Origin: Polytrichum commune
Taxonomy: Eukaryota; Streptophyta; Polytrichopsida; Polytrichales; Polytrichaceae
Assembly: GCA_950295325.1 (NCBI GenBank)
Contig: OX485804.1
Coordinates: 22,754,001-22,818,000, forward strand
DNA length: 64,000 bases
Direction: 5' to 3'
The stretch's first letter is position 1, and each line of letters begins with the position of its first letter. A program made the translations under genes and the position numbers. Below are positions 1 through 12,148 of this stretch, piece after piece. The notes beneath the pieces are model-generated. The model saw nothing but the letters and a program-made list of their open reading frames with translations. It had not been told where the DNA came from and made no database searches.

Positions 1-2612
1 TATTTTTGGCTCGTAACCAGTAGGTCATTCTTCTTAATTCGGGGGATGAGTGATACATGTTGATTTAGACGCCAGCTGGATGATGTTTGGGTGGGTCAGT
101 CACCTTCGCATAAATCAAAGTACACTCATCATCCTCTATAGTTAGGAGTGCTACCCACTGTGCCCTAACATGGTTGATTTAATTTGTGGGCAAGCTGGAC
201 AAATGAGGGGGCGACATGTGGCTGTGAAGTGTTGGCCAACTTGTGCCGTGGGTATTCTATAATGAACATCTAGTTCGGCAACATTTCATCTTACCCGTGA
301 CCACTTTAGAGACATGACACAGTCAATATTGGAATTAAACTTGGGTTTCGTTAAGAATGAGTCATGTAGAATCTGCTAGTGATGTTGTCCACTTACACAA
401 CATCTACTTCCCAATCTGGTGTTATAGTTTGGTTTTAAAATTAAAACTAGACCAAAGTCCAATCATAAAATATTACATCCTTGAACTCTATAGTAAGATC
501 TCCCAATAAGAAATGCAAAGACTCATGATTATGATAATATCAAAACACTTGTTATATTAGATCAATATGAATGTTTACAAAATGATTATATATATATATA
601 TGTATATATATGACATTAAAAAGTAGTCTATTGATTTTCCTCTTCTTAATTTAGCATCATAGCATTCAATTAACCACTAAGAGTTCAACTATCTCCCATA
701 AAATTTAGATATGTTAAAAGTCTACCGATGAATTCACTCATAGAGAAACTGGTTAAGTTACTAGACATAAACTCTATATTTATGTCCATCCTTACGACTC
801 CCAACTAGTCCAATTCCTAAAGACATGGGCTTACCGACAAGAGTAAGTTAAAGAACGCGAAATGGCCATCAATTATTTTGGACAAAACTTTCATCCCCTA
901 GAAGACTCGCCAAACTTGTAAGAAAAGAGTAGGCACATCTCTTAGAGTCTTGTGAACATGTGGACCAGTTCCAACCTAGAAGAGCTTACCTATCAAATCT
1001 AAAGGTTGAGTAAGTGATCAAGACTTGCGATTTTCATTCTTCTCCAAGTGCATTCCTGTACTTCTCCAAAGGAATTAGGTGTTTCTCACCATTTAAATTT
1101 AGGTGCCTAATATTTTGGTTTTGAGACTTTGGAGTTAATGGTGCGTGGTCCGAGATGTAGCCGCTGCCTCTTGACTATGATGCGATTACCAACGTGACCG
1201 ACCACTGAAGAATGTCGATGAACCCCTCTAGTATTTCCATTGAGAATTAAAATTAAAAATACTTTGATTTAATATGCGTCAAATGCATGCCGTTTTTGAT
1301 ACATTCTCTTGCGACATTCCAAGGATTGAATGTTTCAAGGTTCGTCACACAAGGAGTCTAGGTTTGGTGCAGTAACTTTGCAGAATGAACATGGGTAGTC
1401 AAATTTCAGAAATGATTTGGCTGAGCATAGAAAAACCATGAGTATAATTACGTATGTGATTTGTAGATTGATTTGAATGACTGAAAGTTTCTTCGCCAGA
1501 GTGAGTATATTGTCCTCATGTCATGTGGTTATGAGTCACTTGACATGTTTGCAATGTTTTAAGGCCACTAACTTAGAGTGGCTTCAAGGGTTAGGGACTC
1601 TGTCGTCGTGAGCCTCATGGGACAAGTGGCCACCTCCCTCTTCTTTAGATTGTATTTTATTCATGTTGGGACTAAGTTGTTAACACTGAGAGTGCCACTA
1701 AATAATTTCCTTTCAGGGCGTCTTTGTTAATCTAATCTAAATCCCCAGTTGCAATCACCTTGCATTCAATAAATGCCATCTTGGCCGCTCTTAAAGCCTT
1801 GCACATGCCTCTACAAGCTGAACTTAGAAGGAAAAAATAAAAATAATGAGACAGATGAAACGTTTGATTTCATTGTCAACAAACATACAAGGCCATTGGA
1901 ATCTCAAAAGACAGATAGAGGGGCGGGTTCTCTTAGGTGCACATGGTGGAATCAAACAATTCCAAGAAGGGTAAAGCAAAATTTCAACAAGCATATCTCA
2001 TCAATTTTTTTTGAGGTGCATGGATGATCCAATAAATTTTGGAGTTAGAGTGTGAGAAAGACTGTTGTTGGAACTTGGCACCCCACAACATGTCAAAGTT
2101 GTTCATCATGTCTTCGTAGAGGTGGGCTTTCTCCACCAGCTTTACCATTTTAGTCCATGCAAACTTTGTGAAGATAATCAAGAAGTTAGGCTTGCAAAAA
2201 TGTTTTTTGGATTTTCTTCTCATTTTCACAAGTTGATGTTGTTGAAGGTGCAACCATTCCTCTCAATCCAAATTGCTAAGAGAATATGCCTCTAAGGAGT
2301 AACCGAAATCTAGAAAATTTCTCTAGAAATGTTGGGATTCCCCTCTTCCCCCCTGCCCCCAAAGATCGAGTAGTGCCAATCAAGTGGAAGCCAATGTCCT
2401 TTCTGATTTGGGTGAGCCTTGATCTTTAGGTGAATTCTAGGTGCCTATTACAACCAACCGATGGCAAAACGACACATGTCCAATATCGGACATAGCGGTT
2501 ACTAAGCCAAGGCATGGTCATCAATTACAGATGATAATGGGCTGAGCCCTCATATCCAATCAAGAATAGATGTGTTGACAAAATGGTTTAGCATGTCAAC
2601 CATTGTGTAATC
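1..2612. other. AT-rich intergenic DNA without a supported gene
   Basis: No open frame here exceeds about 90 codons on either strand, and none resembles a known protein. There is a short TA dinucleotide run near 587-612. I see no transposon termini or RNA gene. Confidence 0.6.
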
Positions 2613-3345
2613 AACGTCTGGGAACCGGTTGGTGGTTGCAATGTGGAACCAATTTCCCACCTTCATGCTACAATTCCACATCACAACTGACGAACCGGTT
2701 CTAGGCACCGATACCATACGTAATCGGTGTCTTGGAATTGGTTGCCAGTTGTAATGTGGGACCAATTTCCCACCTTGATGATACAGTCCCACATCACAAC
2801 CAACGAACCGGTTCTAGACATTGATACCATACGTAAGCGGTGTTTGGTAAACCGGTTGCCGGTTGTAATGTGGGACAATTTCCCACCTCAATGCTACAAT
2901 CCCACATCATAATCGACAAACCAGTTCTAGACATTGATACCATATGTAATCAATGTCTGGGAACCGGTTGCCGGTTGTAATGTGGGACCAATTTCCCACC
3001 TCGATGCTATAGTCCACATCACAATCGGCAAAACTAGACACATATACCCTACTCTGGGAACCGGTTGCTGGTTGTGATGTGGGACCGATTTCTCACCTCC
3101 ATGTTATAATTCCACATCATAACCGACAAACCGGTTCTGACACCAATTTCCCACCTCATTGCTACAGTTCCATATCATGACCAATAGACCGATTCTGAAC
3201 ACCGATACCATATGTAATCGGTGTCTGGGATCTGGTTGCCAATTGTAATGTGGGACCAATTTCCCACCTCGTTGCTACAGTTCCATATCACAACCGACAC
3301 ACCATTTCCAGCACCGATTACCACACGTAATCGATCTCTGGAGCA
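2613..3345. repeat. Tandem repeat, about 113-bp unit, roughly six degenerate copies
   Basis: Copies begin near 2616, 2727, 2839, 2952, 3051 and 3219, plus a partial copy near 3136. Each contains the palindrome ACCGGT or a variant, then TGTGGGACCAATTTCCCACC, which can fold as a hairpin (TGTGGGA with TCCCACC), then a CCACATCACAAC block, a second CCGGTT and GATACCATACGTAATCGGTG. The short open frames across it (2550-2912) simply follow the repeat. It looks like a local minisatellite or satellite fragment, not coding DNA. Confidence 0.85.
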
Positions 3346-3890
3346 TCGGTAGGTGGGTAGCTTAGGAGGGGTATGATAGGAAAAGGCAGTGGGTAGGTAG
3401 GAAGGAGGGTGATTAAATATGGCTTGTAATGTTTGTCCAGATGGACCACTAGGAAGCCGACACGTCAGGAGGCAAGGCTCCAGAAACCGAACTCCGGACA
3501 TTATATATATGTGCACAAGTTTATTATTACTGCCGAAGGAGGAGAATGCAAGTGCAGTGGCGGCATCATCGTGTTGTCGGATACGCAACAACGACAAGGA
3601 AGAAGAATCCCTAACCCATCGTCAGTGAAGGCCCGGCGCATGGCATTGTGTGATGAAACCAAATTACAGATGGCATCGAAATGTGGCAACTTCAAAGCCT
3701 TGGGATAGTTGCAATCCAGCTCGATCAGCGTCGGTAGCTGGGTATAGAGATGCACAGGGTTAATTACTGGTGCACATGGAGCTGAAGATTTCCCTCTAAT
3801 TCGCTACAACCGAGATCAAAGCTACAACCTGTAGGAGGCTAGCTAGGGTATCAGCTCGGAGGAGGATGGATGATCGAACGAAAGCAGCAC

Positions 3891-3897
3891 TATATAG
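3891..3897 (+). promoter_or_regulatory. TATA-like box of promoter module 1 (unit 1)
   Basis: TATATAG lies about 50 nt before the landmark AAGTTAGAGTT-GCGAGGGCAGGCAGG, which recurs after the other TATA-like boxes. The same arrangement is at 11963 in unit 2. Promoter function is inferred from position and conservation between paralogues only. Confidence 0.4.
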
Positions 3898-4387
3898 TGC
3901 TGATTTGGTGCACAAAGATCATCACTTTTGGGACTAAGTTAGAGTTGCGAGGGCAGGCAGGAGCAGGTCCTGGAAGTTGGAGGTCAATGTTGTAACTCGT
4001 TTCTTTTTGTTTTGTTTTGTTTTGTTTTGTTTTGAGAACAAAGGGGTTTCGGTGCAGCGTGTGTAGGCACATTCTTCATATGGTGTGCACCAACTTGTGA
4101 TTACATTGTCATCTTTGAATTGCGGATGCGATGAGTACCCCGTTTTCCACAAAGCGGTTATGATGAACTTGTTGCTTCACGTGGACGACTATCTTCGGCG
4201 TACTCTTTGACGATTGACACAACGTCGAACACTGCACTTAAAGTGTGACTCTACGTCGTTCGGGATACATAGGTGAGCGATTGAAGGTGTTAGTGTTTAC
4301 CCTCTTCTCCGGCTTTTGTTATCATACTATTGAGTAATCTGGTGGTCATGGTACAAAAAGCGTAATTAGTGAATGCAGGACGTGCAT

Positions 4388-4395
4388 TATATAAA
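4388..4395 (+). promoter_or_regulatory. TATA box of promoter module 2 (unit 1)
   Basis: TATATAAA is a canonical plant TATA box. It is followed within about 30 nt by the GAGAGCAGGCAGGTTCTGGAAG landmark, written here only to mark the module, and by a ~400-nt segment ending in an AG/GTGAGC splice donor near 4684. Confidence 0.45.
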
Positions 4396-4809
4396 GATCA
4401 TTTGATGAGAGCAGGCAGGTTCTGGAAGGTGCAGGAGATCGCTTCTTGATTGTTTTGTTTTCAAACAATGGGTTTAGGTGTACTGTGTACGAACTTCATA
4501 TGGTGTGGGCCTTGTAAATACATTCTCATCTTTTATTTGCGGATGCGACGAGTGGGCCTTTCTCCACAAAACAGTTGTGATGAACTTGCTGCTTCACGTG
4601 GACCACTGGCTTCGGCGTACTCTTTGACGAAAGATACACGTCGAACACTGCAAAGTTGGAGTCTACTTCGTTCGGGATACAGAGGTGAGCAATGGAATGT
4701 GTTGTATCTCTTCTTCTTTCTCTTTTTTTTCATACCATTCCATAATTTGGTGTTCTTGGTACAAAAATAGTCTAATTAGTGAAAAGCAGTAACTGCACCA
4801 TGTGGAGAT

Positions 4810-4817
4810 TATATAGA
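4810..4817 (+). promoter_or_regulatory. TATA-like box of promoter module 3 (unit 1)
   Basis: TATATAGA is followed by CTAAGTTAGAGTT and GAGGGCAGGCAGG, the same order as in modules 1 and 2. The donor-like GTGAGC at the end of this module is changed to ATGAGA near 5156, but another AG/GTGAGC occurs at 5300-5306. Confidence 0.4.
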
Positions 4818-5496
4818 GATCATTTTGTGCAGAGGGCTCTAAGTTAGAGTTCGTGAGGGCAGGCAGGTCCTGGAAGTTGGAGGTGATTTCTTCTCGTTTT
4901 GTTTTGTTTTAAATAAAAATGGTATTTGGTGCATGGAGTACCAACTTCGAATCGTGTGCACCAACTTGTAATTAAATTCTCATCTTTTAATTGCGGATGC
5001 GACTAGTATGCCTTTCCCCACAAATAATTGTGATGACCTTGTTGCTTGCAGCTTCACGAGGACCACTAGCTTCGGCGTAAATATATACTTTGGCGACCCA
5101 CGTAGAAAGAACACTGCAAAGTTCGACTCTTTTTCGAATTCGTTCGGACACAAAGATGAGAGATTGAGGTGTTCACGTTCTTCTTAGTGTTCTTAATGTC
5201 TTTTTTGTTTCCATTTCATTCACTGTTCTGGTCTTGGCACATAAAGGTTAGCGAAAAGCAGTACCTGCATCATGTATTCGATGCACACACTGCACAGAGA
5301 GGTGAGCGATTGAAGTAGTCGTTGTTGTACTTGTCGAATTTCTGTAATCTGCTGTTGGAATATGAATGTTTCTGTGTAGCAGTACCATCATGTGTGGGTC
5401 GGTGTTTTTAATGAGACTGCAAGAGTTGGGAGGTGATGGAAAAGACTGACTCATCATCTGATCACTTTTCCTATAGCTACGCAGGAGAAACGCACC

Positions 5497-8400
5497 ATGG
5501 AGGCTGATGATCCGGAGAAAGTCACTTCGGAGAAGGAAAACATCATGAGCATTGAACTTCCTGATCTAGAGGAACCCGTGTCGTCCAAAAAGTACACTCT
5601 TATGCACGAGTACAAAGAAACTGGTAGACATGGTGCGTGGATCAGGTGAGTAGTCGAAGATTTCAGACGTTTCTTCACCATTTGATGCACATATCTCCAA
5701 AGAAGAAATTATGGTCTGAAACTTATTGCAATGTATTTGAAGTTGTGATGCATGTCTGATTCACATAAGTCGCTGCTTTCGTTGAATTTACACCATCCAC
5801 CTCCTCATTGGAAGGGCTTGACACATTGCCGTGGTTGCAGGGGCAATGTTGGGGAAAGACTGTTTCTTGGTAACGTTGATTCTCTTACTTTCAACGACAG
5901 CAAAAATTTGTGGTTCCTATTTACTTTGACCACTTGCAGCAATTAGACTTGATCAGTATAGCAATTAGTCTTTTTCTGAGCGTCCTGCGGGGTAATGCCA
6001 CTATTAACTAAGCATTAATTACCTTCTCTGACCTCTAGTGTTAGTGAGGTATTAACGATAGTGTCTTCAATTTTTTTTCTAAATGGCAGGAACCCATACA
6101 TCCAAATATTTGGCAGCCAGGTATGAGTTTGTCCTCACATTCACAATTGTCAGATAGGCAGAAGGAATTACTCAATTATCGAAGATTGATAAATGTAAAT
6201 ATAGATAACTGATTCAGTGCTTTTCTTAGCCTTTTTCTTTTCTTGAATTATATGCATCATTTGTGTGAGAGTCCACATGGCAGTTAACGTTTCGTGGAAA
6301 ACGTAAATTACCTGTCTACAGGTGCCAGGACCGGGCGACTTTAAAGCTGAAGGAATCTGCAGGAGGAGACGCTAAGACTGTCCAGCTGAATTTTTTTGAA
6401 AATGATTATATCGAAGATGAAGCTCTGGTACACCATATATATGATCAGAGTTGGAAGATTCTATGTGATTGGCATTTGATTAAGGTTTGACGTGTCTTGC
6501 TCATGAAGTTAGTAGTTTATTAAATCTTCGTGTAAAACTGGTTCATCCAATTAGTTGCAAAAGCGAACACAAGAACAAGTAGGTCTGTCGATCATCACGG
6601 CATGCATCATTTGATAGGTGGATCTCATCTCAATGAAACACATGAGTAAATATTCTAAGAGGTTGTTTGACAAGTTACATGACTAATCATCGAGGTCCTC
6701 TTGCGAGCAATGCAGAGGAGAAATCACTCTGATGCAGAGTTCATTAATCTACTACGATCTGAAAGTAGAGGCGCTTATAGGAAGGCTGAAGCGTCTCAAT
6801 GTAAGATAATTTCTACTTCATTCACTTGATTATATTGCACCTCTTACTGCTTGAATACTAGTCAAGAAATTTTATTGAAGTTTTAAACATTGTGTAGTTG
6901 TCATATTCAGTAACAATTCCAGTCTCAATTAGATACACACAGAACATCATAGAGGTACAAACTAGGATGACTAATCTCTGCTTGTTCATCATGTCAGGTT
7001 TGGAGAAGTTTATGCAACATGAAGCAGAAGGCTTAGTTACAGAGATTGAACTACAAGCCTCTAAGAGAGATCATCAACATAAGAAGATTGACAAGTAAGT
7101 GCATCATGTCACTGGAAGTTAATCTTTTGCATTCAAATGGGACTGAGATCATTTTATGCAATTTGAAATGATGGGTACTGAGAAGAATCAATCGGCAGGT
7201 CCCCAGCGGATGAAGAAAATTCAAGGCACAGATTACTGCAACCGCAATATTGACTCAGTTGCTTGTGCAATTTGAATTGGATTCAGATTCGTCCTCAGTG
7301 TTACTGTCACTATTCGAAGCATTTTTTTGAAGTTATGTCACTCTTTGTTCATAAATCTGGGTGCGTAAAAGTTTAGGCATTGTGGACTATCAAATGACAT
7401 GAGAGTAGATTGGAGAGGAAGGATCTAGGAGAGAAAAATGAAGGGGATCCGGGAGAGGTCGCAGGTGGCTCTGGAGATTTAAGAAAATCCATCCATGTAT
7501 AACCTGACTACCCCACAGTTAGTATGAGTCGTAAGGATATTGCAGAACTTCTGTACAGTTTTAGATGAACAATTCAGCAAAAAATGTGAACCATTCCATC
7601 GTTTTGGATGCTCTCTACTGGCATGGCACATGTTTTGGATCAGGTTGCAATCTGCACGCACAAAGAAAGCGGAAGAGTTAGAGGGGTCATCAAACTTGGA
7701 AGTAGGATGACATGTAAGTTAACAAAGGCCATGTGGCATGCCTGGAAATGATTTGATCTGCATTTGTCACTAGATTGACACTTGAGAAAATTGGATGATT
7801 ATATCTAAAGTAGAATCTTTGGTGAGTCAATGTACGTCTCCTATATTTTTGGGCATGTGCAGAAAGGAGGAAATCTCCGAGGCAGCAAAAGAGAACTTGC
7901 TGAAATCCCTAGGAGAGATGCCAGCAATTGTAAAGAATCCACCGAAAAGGCCAAGGCAAGTACCTTAATTACTACCTCGCAGTTGCAAGTCTTATAAGGA
8001 ATTTGTAAAAGAAATAATACACTTTTAGAATTCGATCAATAATTGAGCAATTGCATCTAATTTTGTTTTCTCTACTGAGGCACAGGACCTCGTCCGACTT
8101 GTTGAAGGATGCACGACAGAAGAGGGAAAACGAGTCGCTCAAATCACTTGACAAGTAAGTTCGAAACGATCATGTAGCATTCCTGTAAAGAATCTGACAT
8201 ACACTAATATTCATTGGATTAACACATGAAATAAAATTATGTAACAATCTTTGAAGCTCCTGTATGTCAGGTTTCTCATGTTCAGTTTCATAGTGAAACT
8301 GCTCAATTCCTTCATCGTAGTGATTTGACCTTGATTGCATTCTCCATCGTATTGATTTAACCTTCGATACAGTAGTAATAAAGCTCATGCTGGTTTCAGA

Positions 8401-8647
8401 CAGAATGGGTTTGGGGTCTGAATTCAGAGAATTAATTCAAGTACTGACGCTCTTGTCACCCTGTTTTGAGATCAGAAGGCCCGCGGAGCAGATGATCCAT
8501 GTAACTTCTACTTCGACTGTCACGCCAAGTGGCATCTGTGAATACGAGTTGCAGAGCCTCCCGAATCTGGCTACCTCCAGTGACAATGACCTGTACAATC
8601 TCCGCTTACTTGCTAGTGTTTGTGAGGAAGCCAGTAATTGCGCCTGA
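5497..8647 (+). CDS. Unrecognised eight-exon plant gene, 264 aa, lysine/glutamate-rich protein
   Basis: I do not recognise the family. CDS exons are 5497-5645, 6090-6120, 6329-6427, 6716-6800, 6998-7094, 7863-7955, 8086-8154 and 8476-8647. All phases match and the sum is 795 nt, ending in TGA. The third exon uses the acceptor after GTGCCAG (6328); the acceptor seven bases earlier would create a stop. The sixth intron has a GC donor (AAG/GCAAGT at 7956), also present in both paralogues. The protein is hydrophilic, with an acidic N-terminus, a charged helical middle (about residues 95-190), a basic KNPPKRPR patch that could be a nuclear localisation signal, and a C-terminal ELQSLPN and DLYNLRLLASV segment. 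No signal peptide or membrane segment is seen. The start is the first ATG after the 5484 acceptor; upstream modules probably supply untranslated first exons. Exact splicing needs transcripts. Confidence 0.6.
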
Positions 8648-8942
8648 CAGACTACAATTTGGAAATGTTGAGGACATCTTGAATCCAACTGCAGCAACTT
8701 CCTATGGATGCAGAATGAGGGCGGATGATGAGGAACTCCTACTCCGCCACGCCAAATTAAATTTCATTTTGAATTACTATTGGCCTTCAGTCGATCATGA
8801 AGATTGCTTGATTTCGTGTCCACCTCAGGACAAGTGGTGTCCGATCTGTAATAGAGGCCGGCATTTAATTTGTGAAACATTTTGTAGACCAGGAAGACAT
8901 CAATTGGCAAGCAGGGTGGCAGCTGGAAGTCTTTGTCACTGA
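8628..8942 (+). other. Conserved open frame overlapping and following the last exon (possible alternative C-terminus)
   Basis: A second frame, offset from that of the last annotated exon, reads KPVIAPDRL through DHEDCLISCPP and a Cys-rich tail with CPIC, to a stop at 8940-8942. The corresponding part of unit 2 (13858-14069) keeps this frame although it has lost 21 bp and 3 bp, both multiples of three, and many differences are synonymous in this frame. That is what coding constraint would give. How it joins to upstream exons is not clear: a small internal intron with an acceptor near 8616 (GCTAG) is one possibility. Confidence 0.4.
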
Positions 8943-9290
8943 TTGTGCACCATCGTTAAATACATGAAATTCTTGTCTGGTTAATTTGTAGAAATTCTAT
9001 TGAAAGATAACCATTCCTCAGTTTTCACAAGGTGCACAATTACAGAAAGTCCACCAAGTTCTCTAAGTTGTGCATTAAGATGCAACCGGTAGAGAACTTA
9101 CTGCCGATCCTTTCTTTCGAGCATTATAAAACTGTTCTGTCCACACAGATTCTACTTTTGTAGCAGTAAGTCGAGAGATCTTCGTTTGATGGAATATTTG
9201 ATCAAGATCAAGTTCTCTTTCTCCAACACTCCCAACGCCAAACGACATCGCCTCTCGACCACAATCCCCGATCTTTCGTCTACGCATCAA

Positions 9291-11210
9291 AGTTGAGTTG
9301 TGTGTATGTGTCTTTTAAACTATTGTGATGTTATGAGATAAATGAACAAGTTTTATTTTACTGTCAAAAAAATACAAGGCCGCCAGCACCTAAAATAGAG
9401 AGCGAGGGAACCCTCTCAGATGCATGAAATGAGGAAATTAACACAAAATCCAAAGAAGTGTGAAGATCTTAAGCATGATCAGCGAAGCCAACATTTCGTG
9501 TCCTATTGTTCCACATAGTCTTGTATATCATTCATGACAACCTATGATAGAGAAGTTCACTTGCCTCCTTAGGTAAATTTGCCAATGATTGCATGAACAT
9601 CTTTGTTGATAGCCTCCCTCTTTAAATCTTTAAGAGCTTCCCCCCACACGATTCTTGCATAATCAAGCAAGCATCAAAAAACTTTAAGTTAGATAACATA
9701 GTAACACTTTCATTTGAAGTTGAATTTCATGGATGTGAGCTTAAGATAGATATCACCAAGTTTATTTCAAAAGATTTTTCCTTCTAGCCTAGCAGTAATT
9801 CCCTTGGGGTCCCCTCATATTATAGAACATGATTAAGAATGTGTGTCACTATGTGCTAAAGGTTTGGACCTTAGGAAATATCCTTACTCTAGATTTCCCC
9901 CCCCCCTCTCAAATTATCCTCTTATACCACCCTTAGATTAAGGCCCAAGTCAGGGTTTAGTGAGCACCCATTGAACATTTGAGGCATATCCCCAAAAATT
10001 TCTCTCTACCTTTCACTTAAATTTAAATTTCACTTCCCTTTTTTTTTTAAAAATGTACTAAAAAATATTTCATTAAAATTGTTCAAAATTGAAGTGGCTT
10101 GCCTTGGGATCCTTGCATTGATAAACATATATGACATATGTTATATGACCAAATTGCATTGACCAATATTATTTTGTTCATAATATTTTATGATTCATAC
10201 ATTTGTTACTAAAGATTGGAATTCTAGGCAATAATTTGAAACCAATTATTTGACTATGAAACATTTCAATGTAATGCATAAGTAGCCATTGAAATCCTAT
10301 ATTTTGGTAAATGAGAATTGCCACCCCGGGTGTACTACATACACCATCAAACCTTTAGAAAGAGCACATCCACGTTGAGGAACTATAATATGACAACTTC
10401 ATAGTTTCATAAACACATGTTATTCATACTCTCTACATATGATCCCATATGATTATTTTTGGCTACTTAACAAGGGAAGAGAGTGAGTACCAATGGAACG
10501 GTACTAGCCAAGATAGTAGTGAACAATCACTAATTTAAGTAGTCAAGTCACATATATGTATATAGCAAGTGAAGACCTAGCCTCTTCAATATAGAAGAGG
10601 CTTATATATATTCTAAGGGGTTGAAGGTGCGCAACAATGGCTGTTAGGGTGTTGGCTTAGTTAATCATGTTGAGGATGTTCACCCTTAATGATGTTGTGC
10701 TAGTGTGGTTCCAAAAAGGTGCAAGTCCTAGTAAGAGAGTTTCCCACTTTCTTTTTTGGGTCCCTATGGTCATGTATGGTTTTTGGCAATGAAACTTAAA
10801 GCTTGTTTTATTTTTCTTGAAAAGAACAAAAAAACTAGAGACCCTTTTCTCATCATCATTTTTGGAGGTCATACAAACTATCAAAGTGCAAATTCTCATG
10901 CTTGATAAATGATCATATTGCCCCCTCCCCGCCCCCCCCAAAAAAAAACCATTATGTTGACTTTTGAACCTAGAGAGGTTATCATGATATTTTAAATCTT
11001 GATTTGATCAAGATTTAAGTAATTTTGGACATTATATTTCATGTAATATGCAATCTCTTTGAACACTTATCTTTTTGGTTTTTGTGCTTGGACCCACATC
11101 TAACCACAAACCACTCATATTTTAGGTGTCCAATCAAGATATTAAATAATTGAATTGGGCATGTCCACCTTATGTGTGATTTTTGATGGTGGAGAGGAGA
11201 GCTCACATTC

Positions 11211-11241
<31 letters not shown>

Positions 11242-11629
11242 CATATATATTTAAAATGTTCTATGCAATAAGAGACCGACTCCTCGGGATGCATTCATTA
11301 AAGGAGCATTTTAATACGATCTTAAGATTTAGACCTGTGAAACCAAGAGATCAACTCCAACATAGCCAACAATTTAAAAACTACGAGAACTTTATATATT
11401 ATAGATGACTATTGTTGCATGTTATTTTTTAGGTAAACTGAAGTTTCTCAATTACAAGGTCCAAACAAACTTCAATGTACTGCATCAATTACAGGTGATA
11501 AAATGCATCCTCATAAAATCCAATCAAGAATAGGACTTGACCTGACTCACCACCATGACATTCTCCGAATTTAGGATGATGTGCAAGTCTTGAAAGTAAA
11601 AAATGTAAAATGAAAATAAAAACCAAAAT
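9291..11629. other. AT-rich intergenic stretch between duplication units 1 and 2
   Basis: No long open frame is present. It holds homopolymer runs (C near 9898-9906, C and A near 10927-10948), a CTAA tetranucleotide microsatellite near 11211-11235 and a TA-rich tail. No element ends were recognised. Confidence 0.6.
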
Positions 11630-11962
11630 TGAGGATTATGTTCACAACCATGCTGCTGATGAAGCTGTTGGTGCTGCTGAAGAAGGAGAACGCAATTGCA
11701 CTCATGGCGGTATTGTTGTTGTCTGATGATGCAACAACAAGATCCAGGAAGAACTGTCACGTGACCGATCGATCGTCGGTGAAGGCACGGAGAGTTGCAT
11801 CGTCTGATAAAGCCAGATGCACATAAGGGTTGCTTGTCCACATCATTGGAGCTTTTCTTCTCGGACCCTCTAATTCGCTACTACCGAGATGGATGCTATA
11901 ACCTGTAGGAACCTAGCTACAGTAGGGTATTTCGCGGGAGGAGGATGATCGAACGAAGGCAG

Positions 11963-11970
11963 TATATAGA
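11963..11970 (+). promoter_or_regulatory. TATA-like box of promoter module 1 (unit 2)
   Basis: TATATAGA is followed by the same GGGACTAAGTTAGAGTT landmark as at 3930-3946 in unit 1. A weaker TATATTA at 12456-12462 occupies the equivalent place in the second module, 493 nt downstream; the corresponding spacing in unit 1 is 497 nt. Confidence 0.4.
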
Positions 11971-12148
11971 GATGACTTCGTGCACAAGGATCTTCACTCT
12001 TGGGACTAAGTTAGAGTTTGCGAGGGCAGGCAGGCAGGCAGGCAGGCAGGCAGCAAGAGGTGATCCTGGAAGTTGGAGGTCAATGTTGTAACTCGTTTCG
12101 TTTCATTTCGTTTTGTTTTGAGAACAGGAGGGTTTAGTGCACCTTCTT

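Larger units (their letters stand above)
4077..5306 (+). repeat. Tandem ~420-bp promoter/first-exon modules, three copies
   Basis: Copies start with a CATATGGTGTGCACCAACTT-type sequence near 4077, 4497 and 4949. Each continues through GAATTGCGGATGCGACGAGT, a CTTCACGTGGACCACTAGCTTCGG-type block (a G-box CACGTG is included in the first two) and CACGTCGAACACTGCAAAG, ending in AG/GTGAGCGATTGAAG, which resembles a splice donor. Short frames are open on both strands, so coding status is unclear. I favour untranslated alternative first exons for the gene starting at 5497. Confidence 0.7.
3420..9290 (+). repeat. Duplication unit 1 of an unrecognised gene family
   Basis: This segment is the most complete of three related units (the others are about 11630-21560 and 23440-28290). 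Shared landmarks in order are a CG-rich leader (3540-3780, compare 11675-11890), a TATA-containing module repeated three times, the coding exons, and a conserved 3' flank (9000-9290, compare 21165-21560 and 28085-28270). The boundaries are by eye and approximate. Confidence 0.7.

Noticed and set aside
2613-3345. CRISPR-like array
   Set aside because: Plant nuclear context, repeats and spacers are not distinct, and units diverge throughout.
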